A stretch of 64,000 nt of DNA from CAZSBB01 sp964605235. GTDB taxonomy: Bacteria; Planctomycetota; Phycisphaerae; Phycisphaerales; Phycisphaeraceae. The DNA lies in assembly GCA_964605235.1 (NCBI GenBank), contig CAZSBB010000025.1:33153-97152 (forward strand). Direction: 5' to 3'. The first letter of the stretch is position 1. The number at the start of each line of letters is the position of its first letter. Under the pieces are notes generated by a model. The model did no database searches and was not told the origin of the DNA. It worked only from the letters and a program-made list of their open reading frames with translations. The translations under genes and the position numbers were made by a program. Shown here one piece after another: positions 41,799 to 51,686 of this stretch.

Positions 41799-44700
41799 AT
41801 GGCTGGTCGTACTGGCAGGCGCTGGGTTTGGTTGACCATGGTGCTGGTGAGCTTGAGCGGGTTGGGGGGGTCCACCCGCATACTGGCGGCGCCGGCGGAA
41901 CTGGACCTGAGCTTCACCAAGCCCACGCCCGCCAGCGTGCCCGGCACGCCGCGCTTGATCGTGCCGCGCACCGCCAGCGCCCCGGTGATCGATGGCCGGC
42001 TCGATGACGCCGCCTGGCGCAGCGCCGTCGTCGTGCGCGGCTTCTGGAAAGCGGGCCGACCTGCACCCGCCGAGGATCAGACCATCGCCTGGCTGACCTT
42101 CGATGACGACCACCTCTACCTCGCCTTCGCCTGCCAGGACCGCAAAGTGGTCGGCGACTTCGCCATGGACCGCGACGCCAAATTGGTATGGATGCACGAT
42201 GCCGTGGAAGTGCATCTTTCGCCGACCGGACAGGCCGATCACGAATACCAGCTCACCCAGTCCGTCGGCGGTGGACGTTACGACCAATACAACGGCGTGC
42301 GGGGCGCCAAGCCGGTGACGTGGAACGCCGACCCCGACTGGCAAGGGGCGGCCCAGCGGCAGAGCTTCGGCTACACGGCGGAAATGCGCATCCCGCTGGC
42401 GGCGGTCGTTGATCGCGCCCAGGTCGATGTGGCGCGCGGCACTGTCTGGAACCTCAAGCTCACCCGCCTGGATTTCAGCGGTGGGGCTGACTGTCAGCTC
42501 ACCTCCTGGACGCCCATCGGCGACAGCACCTCTGACCAGTTCGCCAGCGGGGAATTGGTGTTCGAAGATGAAAACCTGCTGAGCAACGGCTCGGCGGAAA
42601 GCAGAGACAGCACCGGCGCGCCGACCGGCTGGGAGGTGGCCGCCAATCACTGTCAAGTCATGCTCACCAGCAGCGACGCCTTGCCCGATCCGACCGACGG
42701 CCGCCGCGCCGCCCGCATTGAAGTGCGCGGCGAACCCACCCCCGGCATGAACGCCCGCGTGTACCCCGGCCCGCTGGCGCCCCAGCGCAGCAACGTCGAA
42801 CGCACCTACCGCTTTCGCGCGGATGTCCGCACCGAAGCCGAACCCGGCGCGCTGGTGGCGTACTTCGTCGTCTTCAACGGCCAGCAAAACAGCCAACTCA
42901 AGTTCCCGGAAAATAAACCGTGGACCACCGTGGAAGCGCTCATCACCGTGGAGCCCGGCCAGAAGCTGCAATTGCCCGCCCTGCAGACGGTGCCTTCGCG
43001 CGCCGGCAAGCCCCAGACGCCCGGCGGCGTCATCTGGCTCGACAATGTGCGCGTGGACCGCGCCCCGGCGACCGCCGAGCTGCGCGATCCCAACATGCGC
43101 TGCCTCACTGGCAACGCCACTGGCCCCTTCCGCACCCGCAACGAACCCGTCCCCGGCCGGTACACCTACACCGAACCCGGCATCGACGCGCCACAGTTTC
43201 CCAACTGGCTCCGCGACGACCACCCCACCGAAACCCCCGCCTATGCCGGGTGGATCGACTTCAACCGCGGCATCCTGACCGATGGCCTGACCGCCACGCT
43301 GGCGCGCTGGGCTCTGTTCTGGGTGGGGCCCTCTGGCAAAGATGTGCTCATCGACCTCGGCACTGACTACCTGGTGCAGCGCGTGGTCGTGCTGGGCGAT
43401 GGCGTGGGCTACACCAACGTGCATCTCAAAGCGGCGAACGCTCCGCGCTACACCACCGCCGCCGGGACTTACCCCTTGCAGGGCTTCGAGCAAAGCGCCT
43501 TGCCGCAGGTCAACGACGGCTTGGCGAAATTCGGCCCACTGGATCAGCCGGCGCGCTACGTGCGCGTGCAGGTGGCGACCAAGTCGGCCGCCATCGCCGA
43601 GGTGCAGGTGTGGGGGCAACCGCTCAAAACGCCAGTCGAAAGCTGGACCGCCACCCAACTGGCGGCGCGCCCGATGCTGCGGCAAAACGATGGCAAAGTG
43701 GTGAACGCGCAGCCCACCGGCGCGCCCGTGAGCTACGACGATCTGCCGCTGCTGTTTCCCCAGCCTCAGCAGATCACCACGACCCACAGCGCGTGGACCT
43801 TGCCCGCGCAGCTCACCATCGCCTATGACCCCGCCGGCGGCGCCCGCGCCCAGACCACCGCAGAGGTGCTCGCCGAGGAATTGCAGCTCACCTTCGGCAT
43901 CACCGCCAACCTCGCCCCCGGCAGCGCCGGCCAGATCGTGCTGGGTGAAAGCACGGACACGCCGGACCACGCGCAGAGCTATCGGCTGACCTGCGCTGGC
44001 TCGTCGGTTCACATTGCCGGGCGCGATCCGCACGGCACCTTCAACGGCGCGATGGCGTTGCTGTCGCTGATCCGTCCCAGCGCTGCCGGGGGCTACGAAG
44101 TGCCGGGGGTGACGATCAACGATTGGCCCACGCTGGCGCTTCGCTACATCCAGGGACGTCCTCAGCCGAGTCTGGAATTGATTCGCGCGCTGGCGCGCTT
44201 CCACGTCACGCATTACGAAGCTCAGGCCCGCTTCCAGCCGCAGGCCGCCCTGTGGGACGCCCAGGCAGCGCGCTACTTCATTGAGTTCGTGCCGGCGCTG
44301 GATTTCAACCGCACCGTGCTGGGGGTGGATGCGTCGCTCGTCGAATACAGCCCCGATGAGTCGCTCGACAGCATTGGGCACGGCCGGCGGAACGCCAACC
44401 CGGCGCATCCGCGCACGTGGGAGATTTATGCCCAGCAGTGTCAGCAGTGGCTGCCCAAGTTCCATAGCCGGTACGTGTTCATCAATCTCGACGAGACCTA
44501 TCAAACCGCCGGCGGGGCGCGCTGGAATGTCTCGCCGGAAAGCCGAGCTTTGAACAAAAGCGCCGGCGATCTGCTGGCGTGGATGATCAACCGCATCGAC
44601 GGCATCCTCAAGCAATACGGCAAGTCGATCGTCATGCACGACACCGCCTTCATGCGCGATCACCAACTGAGCTATCCGGGCGATCCGAACCCCGGCTGGA

Positions 44701-46268
44701 TGGTCGCCCTGCCGCAGCTTCCGCGCGATGCGATGTTCCTGATCTGGCATCCGAAGGAAGTCAACGACCTGTTGGCGCAGGCCGGTCGACCGCAGCTTTA
44801 TCTCTCGCTGGATGAGGAGGACTGGCGCAAGCTCCCCTTGCCCGAACCTTACGCTGGCCTCGCGGCCTACATGGCGGAATCCTCCTTCACCCCCGCCAAG
44901 CTGCTGGCGCTGGTGGGCGCCGCCTGGAACCCCACAGCCCCCCGCGCGCCGGACGAACGCGCCATGCGCGCCATCGCCGCCGCGACGGATTTGTGGTCGC
45001 AGGTGTACGAAGGCCGCAGCCTGCCCTCGCGGCGCGCCGTCGCCCGGGATTTCCAGCCATTGGACCTGCGCGCCGCCGCCAACCGCAGCCGCGTGGATGA
45101 GCAGCCTTACGACGGAAAAGGCTGGGTGGACCTGGGCGCCAACGCCGACCTGCGCGCCCTGGCATCGGGGACGATCAAGTGCGCCCGCATTCCCTTCGCC
45201 ATCATCGACGAAGCCGGCAACGACCATCGCGGCGCGGTGATGGTGCAGAATGCCTTCGACGCCAACCGGGTGTTGCCCAGCGAAGTGCGACTCGACACGC
45301 CGCCCTTCCGCGCCGCGTCGCTGGCGTTCCTGCACACGCTCGAACATCGGCCGGGACACAACTATCTCAAGCGCAACGAGCTGGCGGGGTTCTATCACAT
45401 CCTCTATGCCGACGGGCAGGCGGCGACCTGTGAGATCAAGTATGCCGTGAACACCGCCAACTGGACCGGCCGGCCCACGCCCTCGGGTTACAACCCCAAG
45501 GGCCACAACATGACCAACGGCTACCTCGCCTGGCAAGGCGAGACCGCCGGCGGCATGGGGTGTTTCCTCTACGCCACCGAGTGGGTCAACCCGCGCCCCG
45601 GCGAACCCATCATCGGCATCGTGCTGCGCGCCGCCCAAACGCCTTCCAACATGAACCCCATCCTGCTGGCGGTCACCGCCGTGTCCGACCGCGTGGCGGA
45701 TAAATCCGCAGCCACCGACGAGCAGGCGCTAATCCCGGTGCTGCCGTGGAGCGCATTGCAACCCGAGCAACCGCGCGGCCAACCGCTCGACCTCGCCGGC
45801 GGCAGCGATGAAAGCGAAATCCGCTACCGCGCCCCGGATGGCACGATCATTTCCGCGCCCAGCATCTACAACGCCACGGCGGACCACATCCGCTGGGACG
45901 TGCTCGAATACCGCTCCTACGTGGGCATGGTCAACATGCGCGGCGGCTTCCTCGACGCCCGCACCTTGACCGTCGCCTATGACTTCCCCCAGCCGCGCCA
46001 ACTCACCGGCGCGCTGGTCCTGCCCGCCAGCCGCAGCGAACGCAAGACGGAAAACTTCCCCGCCGTCTGGTGGAAACTCATTGCGGAAGTTTCCGACGAC
46101 GGCACGACCTGGCGCGAAGTCGCCCAGCGCCCGGAAGTCTGCCCCGAACTGCAGGGCCCCGTCTGGCTGAACCTGCCCGACGTACCCGTGCAGCATCTGC
46201 GCTTCCGCGCCGAACTGCTGCGCGGCAACGCCAACGGCTTCAACTGGATTGAGCTGTATCAATCCTGA
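41799..46268 (+). CDS. Giant exported GH20-like glycoside hydrolase with CBM9 and other beta domains
   Basis: Protein of 1489 residues. A signal peptide (WVWLTMVLVSLSGLGGSTRI) is followed by a CBM9-like domain with IDGRLDDAAWRSAVVVRG and FDDDHLYLAFACQD (~45-225). Further beta-type modules lie at about 260-620. A GH20b-type domain (LPLLFPQPQQITTTHSAWTL, ~650-780) precedes a barrel in which FINLDETYQT supplies the Asp-Glu pair at 898-899, as in beta-N-acetylhexosaminidases. The rest (~1060-1489) is beta-rich and ends with an F5/8-like module (WWKLIAEVSDDGTTWREVAQ). Likely substrate: amino sugar-containing polymers, not proven. The ATG at 41799 follows CAGGAG. It is the longest gene in the window. 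Confidence 0.87.
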   Translation: MAGRTGRRWVWLTMVLVSLSGLGGSTRILAAPAELDLSFTKPTPASVPGTPRLIVPRTASAPVIDGRLDDAAWRSAVVVRGFWKAGRPAPAEDQTIAWLTFDDDHLYLAFACQDRKVVGDFAMDRDAKLVWMHDAVEVHLSPTGQADHEYQLTQSVGGGRYDQYNGVRGAKPVTWNADPDWQGAAQRQSFGYTAEMRIPLAAVVDRAQVDVARGTVWNLKLTRLDFSGGADCQLTSWTPIGDSTSDQFASGELVFEDENLLSNGSAESRDSTGAPTGWEVAANHCQVMLTSSDALPDPTDGRRAARIEVRGEPTPGMNARVYPGPLAPQRSNVERTYRFRADVRTEAEPGALVAYFVVFNGQQNSQLKFPENKPWTTVEALITVEPGQKLQLPALQTVPSRAGKPQTPGGVIWLDNVRVDRAPATAELRDPNMRCLTGNATGPFRTRNEPVPGRYTYTEPGIDAPQFPNWLRDDHPTETPAYAGWIDFNRGILTDGLTATLARWALFWVGPSGKDVLIDLGTDYLVQRVVVLGDGVGYTNVHLKAANAPRYTTAAGTYPLQGFEQSALPQVNDGLAKFGPLDQPARYVRVQVATKSAAIAEVQVWGQPLKTPVESWTATQLAARPMLRQNDGKVVNAQPTGAPVSYDDLPLLFPQPQQITTTHSAWTLPAQLTIAYDPAGGARAQTTAEVLAEELQLTFGITANLAPGSAGQIVLGESTDTPDHAQSYRLTCAGSSVHIAGRDPHGTFNGAMALLSLIRPSAAGGYEVPGVTINDWPTLALRYIQGRPQPSLELIRALARFHVTHYEAQARFQPQAALWDAQAARYFIEFVPALDFNRTVLGVDASLVEYSPDESLDSIGHGRRNANPAHPRTWEIYAQQCQQWLPKFHSRYVFINLDETYQTAGGARWNVSPESRALNKSAGDLLAWMINRIDGILKQYGKSIVMHDTAFMRDHQLSYPGDPNPGWMVALPQLPRDAMFLIWHPKEVNDLLAQAGRPQLYLSLDEEDWRKLPLPEPYAGLAAYMAESSFTPAKLLALVGAAWNPTAPRAPDERAMRAIAAATDLWSQVYEGRSLPSRRAVARDFQPLDLRAAANRSRVDEQPYDGKGWVDLGANADLRALASGTIKCARIPFAIIDEAGNDHRGAVMVQNAFDANRVLPSEVRLDTPPFRAASLAFLHTLEHRPGHNYLKRNELAGFYHILYADGQAATCEIKYAVNTANWTGRPTPSGYNPKGHNMTNGYLAWQGETAGGMGCFLYATEWVNPRPGEPIIGIVLRAAQTPSNMNPILLAVTAVSDRVADKSAATDEQALIPVLPWSALQPEQPRGQPLDLAGGSDESEIRYRAPDGTIISAPSIYNATADHIRWDVLEYRSYVGMVNMRGGFLDARTLTVAYDFPQPRQLTGALVLPASRSERKTENFPAVWWKLIAEVSDDGTTWREVAQRPEVCPELQGPVWLNLPDVPVQHLRFRAELLRGNANGFNWIELYQS

Positions 46269-46330
46269 ATGCCTTCGCGCTACATGGCGCCGCCGAAGCC
46301 GCACCTCAGCGCAGCGCCTGTGGGGGGGGA

Positions 46331-46496
46331 TGGATTTGGTGATTTGAAGATGTAGGATTTGGAGATGTGCTATTGACGGCTGGGAACGCCATGGCCTGGT
46401 GCAAACACCTCAATGCCGCCGGAGTCCAATCACCAAATCTCAAATCTCCAAATCAGCAAATCCACTATCTCTTCCATCTGTGTTCATCCGTGGTAA
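46331..46496. repeat. GCCACGGATGAAC-type inverted repeat (copy D)
   Basis: Inner arms GATTTGGTGATTTGAAGATG and CAATCACCAAATCTCAAATC, with a right outer end CATCTGTGTTCATCCGTGG. The left outer end is degenerate. It fills the gap between the GH20-like and GH32/43-like genes. Confidence 0.7.
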
Positions 46497-46524
46497 CAAC
46501 ATCCCCCTCCGAGCACCGCTGATC

Positions 46525-47976
46525 ATGTGGACTCCCAGCACCGGCTACGCCCCCGGCGAGATGGGCGACATCGAAGTCTTCGCGCATCAGGATCGCCTGC
46601 ATCTGTTTCACCTCTGTCTGCCCAGCCACGACGCCGTCGCCCACCTCGTCAGCGACGACGGCATTCACTGGCAGACGCTGCCCACCGCGCTGCGCACGGG
46701 CGACTATGGCGCGCCGGATGATGACCAGATCTGGACCATGGGCGTCTTCGAACTCGCCGGCCAATTCTTCATGCTCTACACCGGGCTCGACCGCGCTCAC
46801 CTGGGTCTCAACCAGTGTGTGTGTCTGGCGACCAGCACCGATCTGATCCACTGGACCAAGCATCCGGGCAACCCGGTCATGCGCCCGGACCCGCGCTGGT
46901 ATGAGGACCGTCTGCTCAATCCCTCGCGCGTCGACTGGCGCGACCCGTTCATCTTCCATGCCGATGGCCAGGTGCATTGCCTCATCACCGCCCGCACCCG
47001 CGAAGGCGACCTCAACCGCCGGGCCTGCATCGCCCATGCTTCCTCGCGCGACGGCTTGCACTGGGAGCAGCATCCGCCGCTGCTGACGCCCAATGTGTGC
47101 TTCGATCTGGAAGTGCCCACGCTGTTCCCGCTGGACGGCCGATGGTATTTCACCAGCATCTTCGGCAGTCAGGCGCGGCAGGGCTATCGCGTGGCGGATG
47201 ACTGGCGCGGGCCCTGGCGCCGGCCGGCGGACGACAGCACGCTGCCCGGCCGAAACTTTGCGTTTCGCGTGGCGCACTGGCGCGGGCAGACCCTGCTGTT
47301 TCACTGGCATAAATCCGCCAGCCCGGCCGCCAACTGGTGCCCCGGCCCCAGCCAGACCGCGCTGTGCCTGCCCAAGCTGGCGACCAGCGATGCCGCCGGC
47401 AATCTCATCCTGCGCAGCTTTCCCGGACTCGATGCCGCCGCCCGGGACCCGCAACACTGGGATACGCTGACCGTGGGCGCGCCGGCGACCGTCGGCTTCG
47501 CGCCGCATCCCTTGCCGGGCGAGTACGACGACCTGCTGGTGGAAGCCAGCTTCACCACCACGGCGCCGGAGTTCGGCATATACGTGCGCGGCGCGGCCCA
47601 CGGCGATGTGGGCACATTCATCACCTGTCTGCCGCATCAGCAGCAGGTGCAGCTCTACACGCTCACCCATCTGCGCACCTCGCCCCAGCAGTACCTGTGG
47701 CGCGGCCGGGAGCTGACGCAGAGCTTTCATCATCGCTTCACGCCCGGTCAGCCATGCCGCCTGCGCGTGGTGACGCATGGCCCGGAGGTGGAAGTCAGCG
47801 TGGATGGCAAAGTGGTGCTGTGCGCGTTGACCATGCCCCGCCGCGCCGGTGAAGTGGGCTTGTTCGTGGAGGACGGCAGCGCACAGTGCGACGACATTTC
47901 GCTCGCACGTCTGCCGACGTGGAACCCCGGCCCGTTCGCGTCGGGGCAACCCAACGGCTCGGCGCTCGGCGGGTGA
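46525..47976 (+). CDS. GH32/GH43-like five-bladed beta-propeller glycoside hydrolase
   Basis: Protein of 483 residues with a fold like levanase/arabinanase-type propellers. Acidic candidates for catalysis are the Asp in MGDIEVFAHQDRLHLFHL, the Asp in RVDWRDPFIFHADGQ and the Glu in DLEVPTLFPLDGRWYF. The C-terminal ~150 residues form a beta-sandwich (VEVSVDGKVVLCALTMPRRA) like that of GH32 enzymes. There is no signal peptide, so it would act inside the cell on imported sugars. The ATG at 46525 (MWTPSTGYAPGEMGD) is preferred; codons upstream to 46399 read through a repeat. It is on the same strand as the GH20-like gene. Confidence 0.83.
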   Translation: MWTPSTGYAPGEMGDIEVFAHQDRLHLFHLCLPSHDAVAHLVSDDGIHWQTLPTALRTGDYGAPDDDQIWTMGVFELAGQFFMLYTGLDRAHLGLNQCVCLATSTDLIHWTKHPGNPVMRPDPRWYEDRLLNPSRVDWRDPFIFHADGQVHCLITARTREGDLNRRACIAHASSRDGLHWEQHPPLLTPNVCFDLEVPTLFPLDGRWYFTSIFGSQARQGYRVADDWRGPWRRPADDSTLPGRNFAFRVAHWRGQTLLFHWHKSASPAANWCPGPSQTALCLPKLATSDAAGNLILRSFPGLDAAARDPQHWDTLTVGAPATVGFAPHPLPGEYDDLLVEASFTTTAPEFGIYVRGAAHGDVGTFITCLPHQQQVQLYTLTHLRTSPQQYLWRGRELTQSFHHRFTPGQPCRLRVVTHGPEVEVSVDGKVVLCALTMPRRAGEVGLFVEDGSAQCDDISLARLPTWNPGPFASGQPNGSALGG

Positions 47977-48090
47977 ATCGCTGCGCGCCCGCACTGCAGC
48001 AAAACCCATCTGGCTCTAGCGCTCACGGGGGAACGGTATACTGCCCGATTCCCGCCCCAGCACCGAATTTTCGGTGGGAGTAGCCGTGTT

Positions 48091-49350
48091 ATGAATTACG
48101 ACCTGCCTGCCCATGAGCGCACCTATCTCCGGCAACTGGCGCAGCGGCAGGCCGAAATCGCCGCGCTGCCCGTGATGCAACAGCGCCGGCAGATGTGGTA
48201 CGACCTGAACGACGGCAAGCTCGGCGCCCGCCCGCCGGTGATCATCGAAACCTGGACCTTCGGCGATGAGTTCCTGCCCCAATCCCTGTTGCAATGCACC
48301 AGCGACATCGGCCGGCGCGTGGAACGGCAACTGCTCACCCAGATCCGCAATCACGAACAGATCAACGACGACAAAGTCATCACCGCCACCTTCGACTACC
48401 AATGGCAGGTCAGCATTGATGAGTTCGGCATCCCCGCCCAGCGTCAGCACGCCGTCGATGAGCAGGGGCGGAACATCGGCTTTCACATCGAGCCGGTGCT
48501 GGTGGACCTGCGCACCGATCTGGCGAAGCTCAAGCCTGCCACCTGCACGGTCGATCGCGCCGGCACCGCGCTGCACCGCCAGTTCCTCGACGATCTGCTG
48601 GGCGACATTCTCACCCCCCGGCTGACCAGCGGCGTCTACGGCATCGCCATGCTCACCCATCGCATCATCCACCTGATGGGCATGGAAGCCTTCTTCCTGG
48701 CGATGTTCGACACGCCCGACGAAACTCACCAGCTCATGGCGTACATGCGCGACAACTGCCTGCGCGTCATGCGCTGGGCGGAAGCCGAAGGCCTGCTGGT
48801 GCAGAACCACGGCAACGACGTGAGCTTCGGCTCCAGCTACAACTGGAACCATGTGCTGCCCACCGTTCCCGCCGGGCAGCACGCCAAACTCGAACACATG
48901 TGGGGCGCCGCCAACAGCCAGGAAACCGTGGGCATTTCCACCGAGCTGTTTCACGAGTTCTGCTTCGAGTATTACCGCGATGCGGTCGCCCCGCTGGGCC
49001 TGCTGTACTACGGCTGCTGTGAGCCGACGCACACCTTCTGGGACGACATCCGCAACCTGCCGCACCTGCGGAAAGTCTCGGTCAACCGCTGGACCGATCA
49101 GGCGTTCATCGGCGAAGCCGTGCGCGGCTCGGAGATCGTGCTGTCGCGCAAGCCCGATCCCAACCTGCTGGGCGTCGCTAAAGTGCTCAATGAAGCGGAG
49201 TGGTCCGCTCACATCCGCCAGACGCTTGCCGACGGGCAGGGCTGCCTGATTGAGTTCATCATGCGCGACGTCTACACCGTGCACCACAACCTGGGCAAGG
49301 TGAAGCGCGCCGTCGAGCTGGCGCGGCAGGAAATCGACCAACACCGCTAG
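48091..49350 (+). CDS. Uroporphyrinogen decarboxylase (URO-D) family protein
   Basis: Protein of 419 residues resembling the URO-D/cobalamin-methyltransferase fold, such as MtaA- and MtbA-like corrinoid methyltransferases, rather than heme-pathway HemE. Landmarks: RPPVIIETWTFGDEFLP, GMEAFFLAMFDTPDETHQLM, LVQNHGNDVSFGSSYNW, LLYYGCCEPTHTFWDD and EIVLSRKPDPNLLG. The conserved His/Cys in YYGCCEPTH may bind zinc for methyl transfer. It follows the GH32/43-like gene by 115 bases and may share its transcript. The ATG at 48091 has GGGAG ten bases upstream. Function in sugar use is not established. Confidence 0.8.
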   Translation: MNYDLPAHERTYLRQLAQRQAEIAALPVMQQRRQMWYDLNDGKLGARPPVIIETWTFGDEFLPQSLLQCTSDIGRRVERQLLTQIRNHEQINDDKVITATFDYQWQVSIDEFGIPAQRQHAVDEQGRNIGFHIEPVLVDLRTDLAKLKPATCTVDRAGTALHRQFLDDLLGDILTPRLTSGVYGIAMLTHRIIHLMGMEAFFLAMFDTPDETHQLMAYMRDNCLRVMRWAEAEGLLVQNHGNDVSFGSSYNWNHVLPTVPAGQHAKLEHMWGAANSQETVGISTELFHEFCFEYYRDAVAPLGLLYYGCCEPTHTFWDDIRNLPHLRKVSVNRWTDQAFIGEAVRGSEIVLSRKPDPNLLGVAKVLNEAEWSAHIRQTLADGQGCLIEFIMRDVYTVHHNLGKVKRAVELARQEIDQHR

Positions 49351-49404
49351 CCGAACCTTGCCGGTTCAGCACTGCTTCATGTGCCCCACGATGGCGAACC
49401 ACCC

Positions 49405-51531
49405 ATGGCCGAACTGCATCTGATCGCCACCGCCACCTTCGGCCTGGAAGCGGTCGTCAAACGTGAACTCGAAGCCCTCGGCTATGCCGCCGCCATCCGC
49501 CAGAACGGGCGCGTCCACTTCACCGGCGATGAGCGCGCCCTGGTCCGCGCCAACCTGCACCTGCGCACCGCTGACCGCGTCTTGCTGTGCATCGGCGAGT
49601 TTGAAGCACGCGACTTCGGCGCCCTGTTCGACGTGACCGGCAGCTTGCCGTGGGAGCAATGGATCGGGCCGCAGAGCGCGTTTCCCGTCTCCGGGCGCAG
49701 CGTGGATTCCCAGCTTTCGAGCGTGCCCGCCTGTCAGCGCGCGGTCAAGAAAGCCATTGTCGAACGGCTGCTGACCGCCCACCGCGCTTCGACCTTGCCC
49801 GAGGATGGCCCCAAGTATCAGGTGGAAGTGGCGCTGCTGAAGGATCAGGTCACGCTCACCCTCGACACCTCCGGAGCAGGCCTGCACAAGCGCGGCTACC
49901 GCCCGCAGGTGGGCATCGCCCCGCTGCGCGAAACCCTCGCGGCAGCGCTGGTGATGCTCAGCTTCTGGAAGCCGGGGCGACCGCTGATCGATCCCTTCTG
50001 CGGCACCGGCACCATCTGCATCGAGGCGGCGCTGCTGGGACGCAACATTCCGCCGGGTTTGCAGCGCAGTTTCGCCAGCGAGGATTGGCCGCAGATTCCC
50101 GCAGAGCTGTGGCAAGAAGCCCGTGACGCCGCCCGCGCTGCGATTGCCCCGCCGCTGGAGGAGCGCATTCTCGGCTTTGATGTGGATGAACGCAGCCTGC
50201 GGTTGGCGCGCGAGAACGCCCGCCGCGCCGGGGTGGAGAACGACATCCATTTCCAGCGCGCCGACTTTCTGAACCTGCAATCGAGCCGGGATTTTGGCTG
50301 CCTGATCGCCAACCCGCCCTATGGTCAGCGGCTGGGCGCGGAAGATGATCTCGACGCGCTCTACCGCGCCATCCCCGATGTGCTGCGCCGGCTGCCCACC
50401 TGGTCGCACTACCTGCTGACGGCATATCCCGACTTTGAAAAGCTCATCGGACAGCCTGCCGCGCGCCGGCGCAAGCTGTACAACGGCCGGATCGAATGCA
50501 CCTACTACCAGTTCCACGGCCCGCACCCGCAGGATGACAAACGCGAAGCTGCCCCGGCATTCGGCGGCCTGCCCGCCAAGACCGAGCGGCAGGCGGAGGA
50601 CTTTCGCAATCGGCTGCTCAAGAACGCGCGGCATCTGCGCAAGTTGCCGGCGCGCGGCATCACGTGCTATCGGCTGTATGACCGCGATGTGCCGGATGTC
50701 CCGCTGATTATTGATCGGTATGAGGACCACCTGCATCTGGGCGAGTACGACCGCCCCAACGAGCACACCGCCGCCCAGCACGCCGACTGGCTGGATTACC
50801 TGGCGCAGGTTGCCGCGGAGGTGTTGGAGCTGCCGGCGGAAAATGTGTTCGCCAAGTTCCGCCGCAAGCAGCGCGGGCTCTCCCAGCACGAGAAGGTGGG
50901 CGAGGAGCGCCACGAGTTGATCGTCGGCGAGCAGGGTCTGCGCTTCATCGTCAACCTGTCGGACTATGTCGACACCGGACTGTTTCTGGATCATCGCCAG
51001 ACCCGCGCCATGGTGCGCCAGCGGGCGGCGGGCCAGCGCGTGCTCAACCTGTTCTGCTACACGGGCGCGTTCACGGTGTATGCCGCGGCCGGCGGCGCCG
51101 CCAGCACGCTGAGCGTGGATTTGTCGCACAACTATCTGGACTGGGCGAAGCGGAATCTGGAGCTCAACGGGCTGGCGGACCCGGCGCGGCATCGCTTCCT
51201 GCGGGCGGATGTGCTGCCGTTTCTGCGCACCTGCCGGGAGCGGTTTGACCTCATCGTGGCGGACCCGCCCACGTTTTCCAACAGCAAGAGCACCGAGTCC
51301 GACTGGGAAGTGCTGCGCGACCATGTGGAATTGCTGACGCTGCTGCTGGGCGTGCTGGCGCCGGGCGGGATGATTTTCTTCTCCACCAACTTCCGGCGGT
51401 TCAAGCTGAATCAGGCAGCGCTGCCGCCTTGTCGGGTGCGGGAGATCAGCAAGCAGACGGTGCCGGCGGATTACCGCAATCAGCGGATTCACCGCTGCTG
51501 GGTGCTGGAAGCCGGGGCGGCTGAGGAATAA
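49405..51531 (+). CDS. rlmKL: Bifunctional 23S rRNA methyltransferase RlmKL
   Basis: Protein of 708 residues with two SAM-dependent domains that methylate G2445 and G2069 of 23S rRNA (E. coli numbering). A THUMP domain (about 1-160) binds RNA. The RlmL half has DPFCGTGTICIEAALLG and CLIANPPYGQRLG. The RlmK half has NLFCYTGAFTVYAAAGGA and VADPPTFSNSK. Cytoplasmic. The ATG at 49405 (MAELHLIATATFGLEA) is the standard N-terminus; a GTG at 49381 is in frame. It is 54 bases from the preceding gene. Confidence 0.93.
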   Translation: MAELHLIATATFGLEAVVKRELEALGYAAAIRQNGRVHFTGDERALVRANLHLRTADRVLLCIGEFEARDFGALFDVTGSLPWEQWIGPQSAFPVSGRSVDSQLSSVPACQRAVKKAIVERLLTAHRASTLPEDGPKYQVEVALLKDQVTLTLDTSGAGLHKRGYRPQVGIAPLRETLAAALVMLSFWKPGRPLIDPFCGTGTICIEAALLGRNIPPGLQRSFASEDWPQIPAELWQEARDAARAAIAPPLEERILGFDVDERSLRLARENARRAGVENDIHFQRADFLNLQSSRDFGCLIANPPYGQRLGAEDDLDALYRAIPDVLRRLPTWSHYLLTAYPDFEKLIGQPAARRRKLYNGRIECTYYQFHGPHPQDDKREAAPAFGGLPAKTERQAEDFRNRLLKNARHLRKLPARGITCYRLYDRDVPDVPLIIDRYEDHLHLGEYDRPNEHTAAQHADWLDYLAQVAAEVLELPAENVFAKFRRKQRGLSQHEKVGEERHELIVGEQGLRFIVNLSDYVDTGLFLDHRQTRAMVRQRAAGQRVLNLFCYTGAFTVYAAAGGAASTLSVDLSHNYLDWAKRNLELNGLADPARHRFLRADVLPFLRTCRERFDLIVADPPTFSNSKSTESDWEVLRDHVELLTLLLGVLAPGGMIFFSTNFRRFKLNQAALPPCRVREISKQTVPADYRNQRIHRCWVLEAGAAEE

Positions 51532-51551
51532 GCAACAATCTGAAAAGAACA

Positions 51552-51668
51552 GAACCACAGAGCCACAGAGATCACCGAGAAATGCTCACCGAGAACGCGG
51601 GGAAATCCTGAGGATGGGTTTGGCTTCTCAGACTTGCTCTCGGTGTCCTCTGTGCCTCGGTGGTGAGT
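51552..51668. repeat. Palindromic repeat, CACAGAG family (copy 4)
   Basis: The left arm AACCACAGAGCCACAGAGAT CACCGAG and the right arm CTCGGTGTCCTCTGTGCCTC GGTGGT are inverted. It sits between rlmKL and the convergent GGDEF gene and may help separate their transcripts. Its interior (AAATCCTGAGGATGGG, TTTGGCTTCTC) matches the interior of the copy at 54447. Confidence 0.85.
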
Positions 51669-51686
51669 ATTGAGATAATTTCCAGG

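Noticed and set aside
41685..45638. Open frame of about 1300 codons on the minus strand opposite the GH20-like gene
   Set aside because: It has Gly/Ala/Arg/His-rich low-complexity composition and no family signature; the plus strand has a signal peptide and recognisable domains.
49366..51558. Open frame of 730 codons opposite rlmKL
   Set aside because: It is an antisense shadow; rlmKL has both methyltransferase motifs and a THUMP domain.
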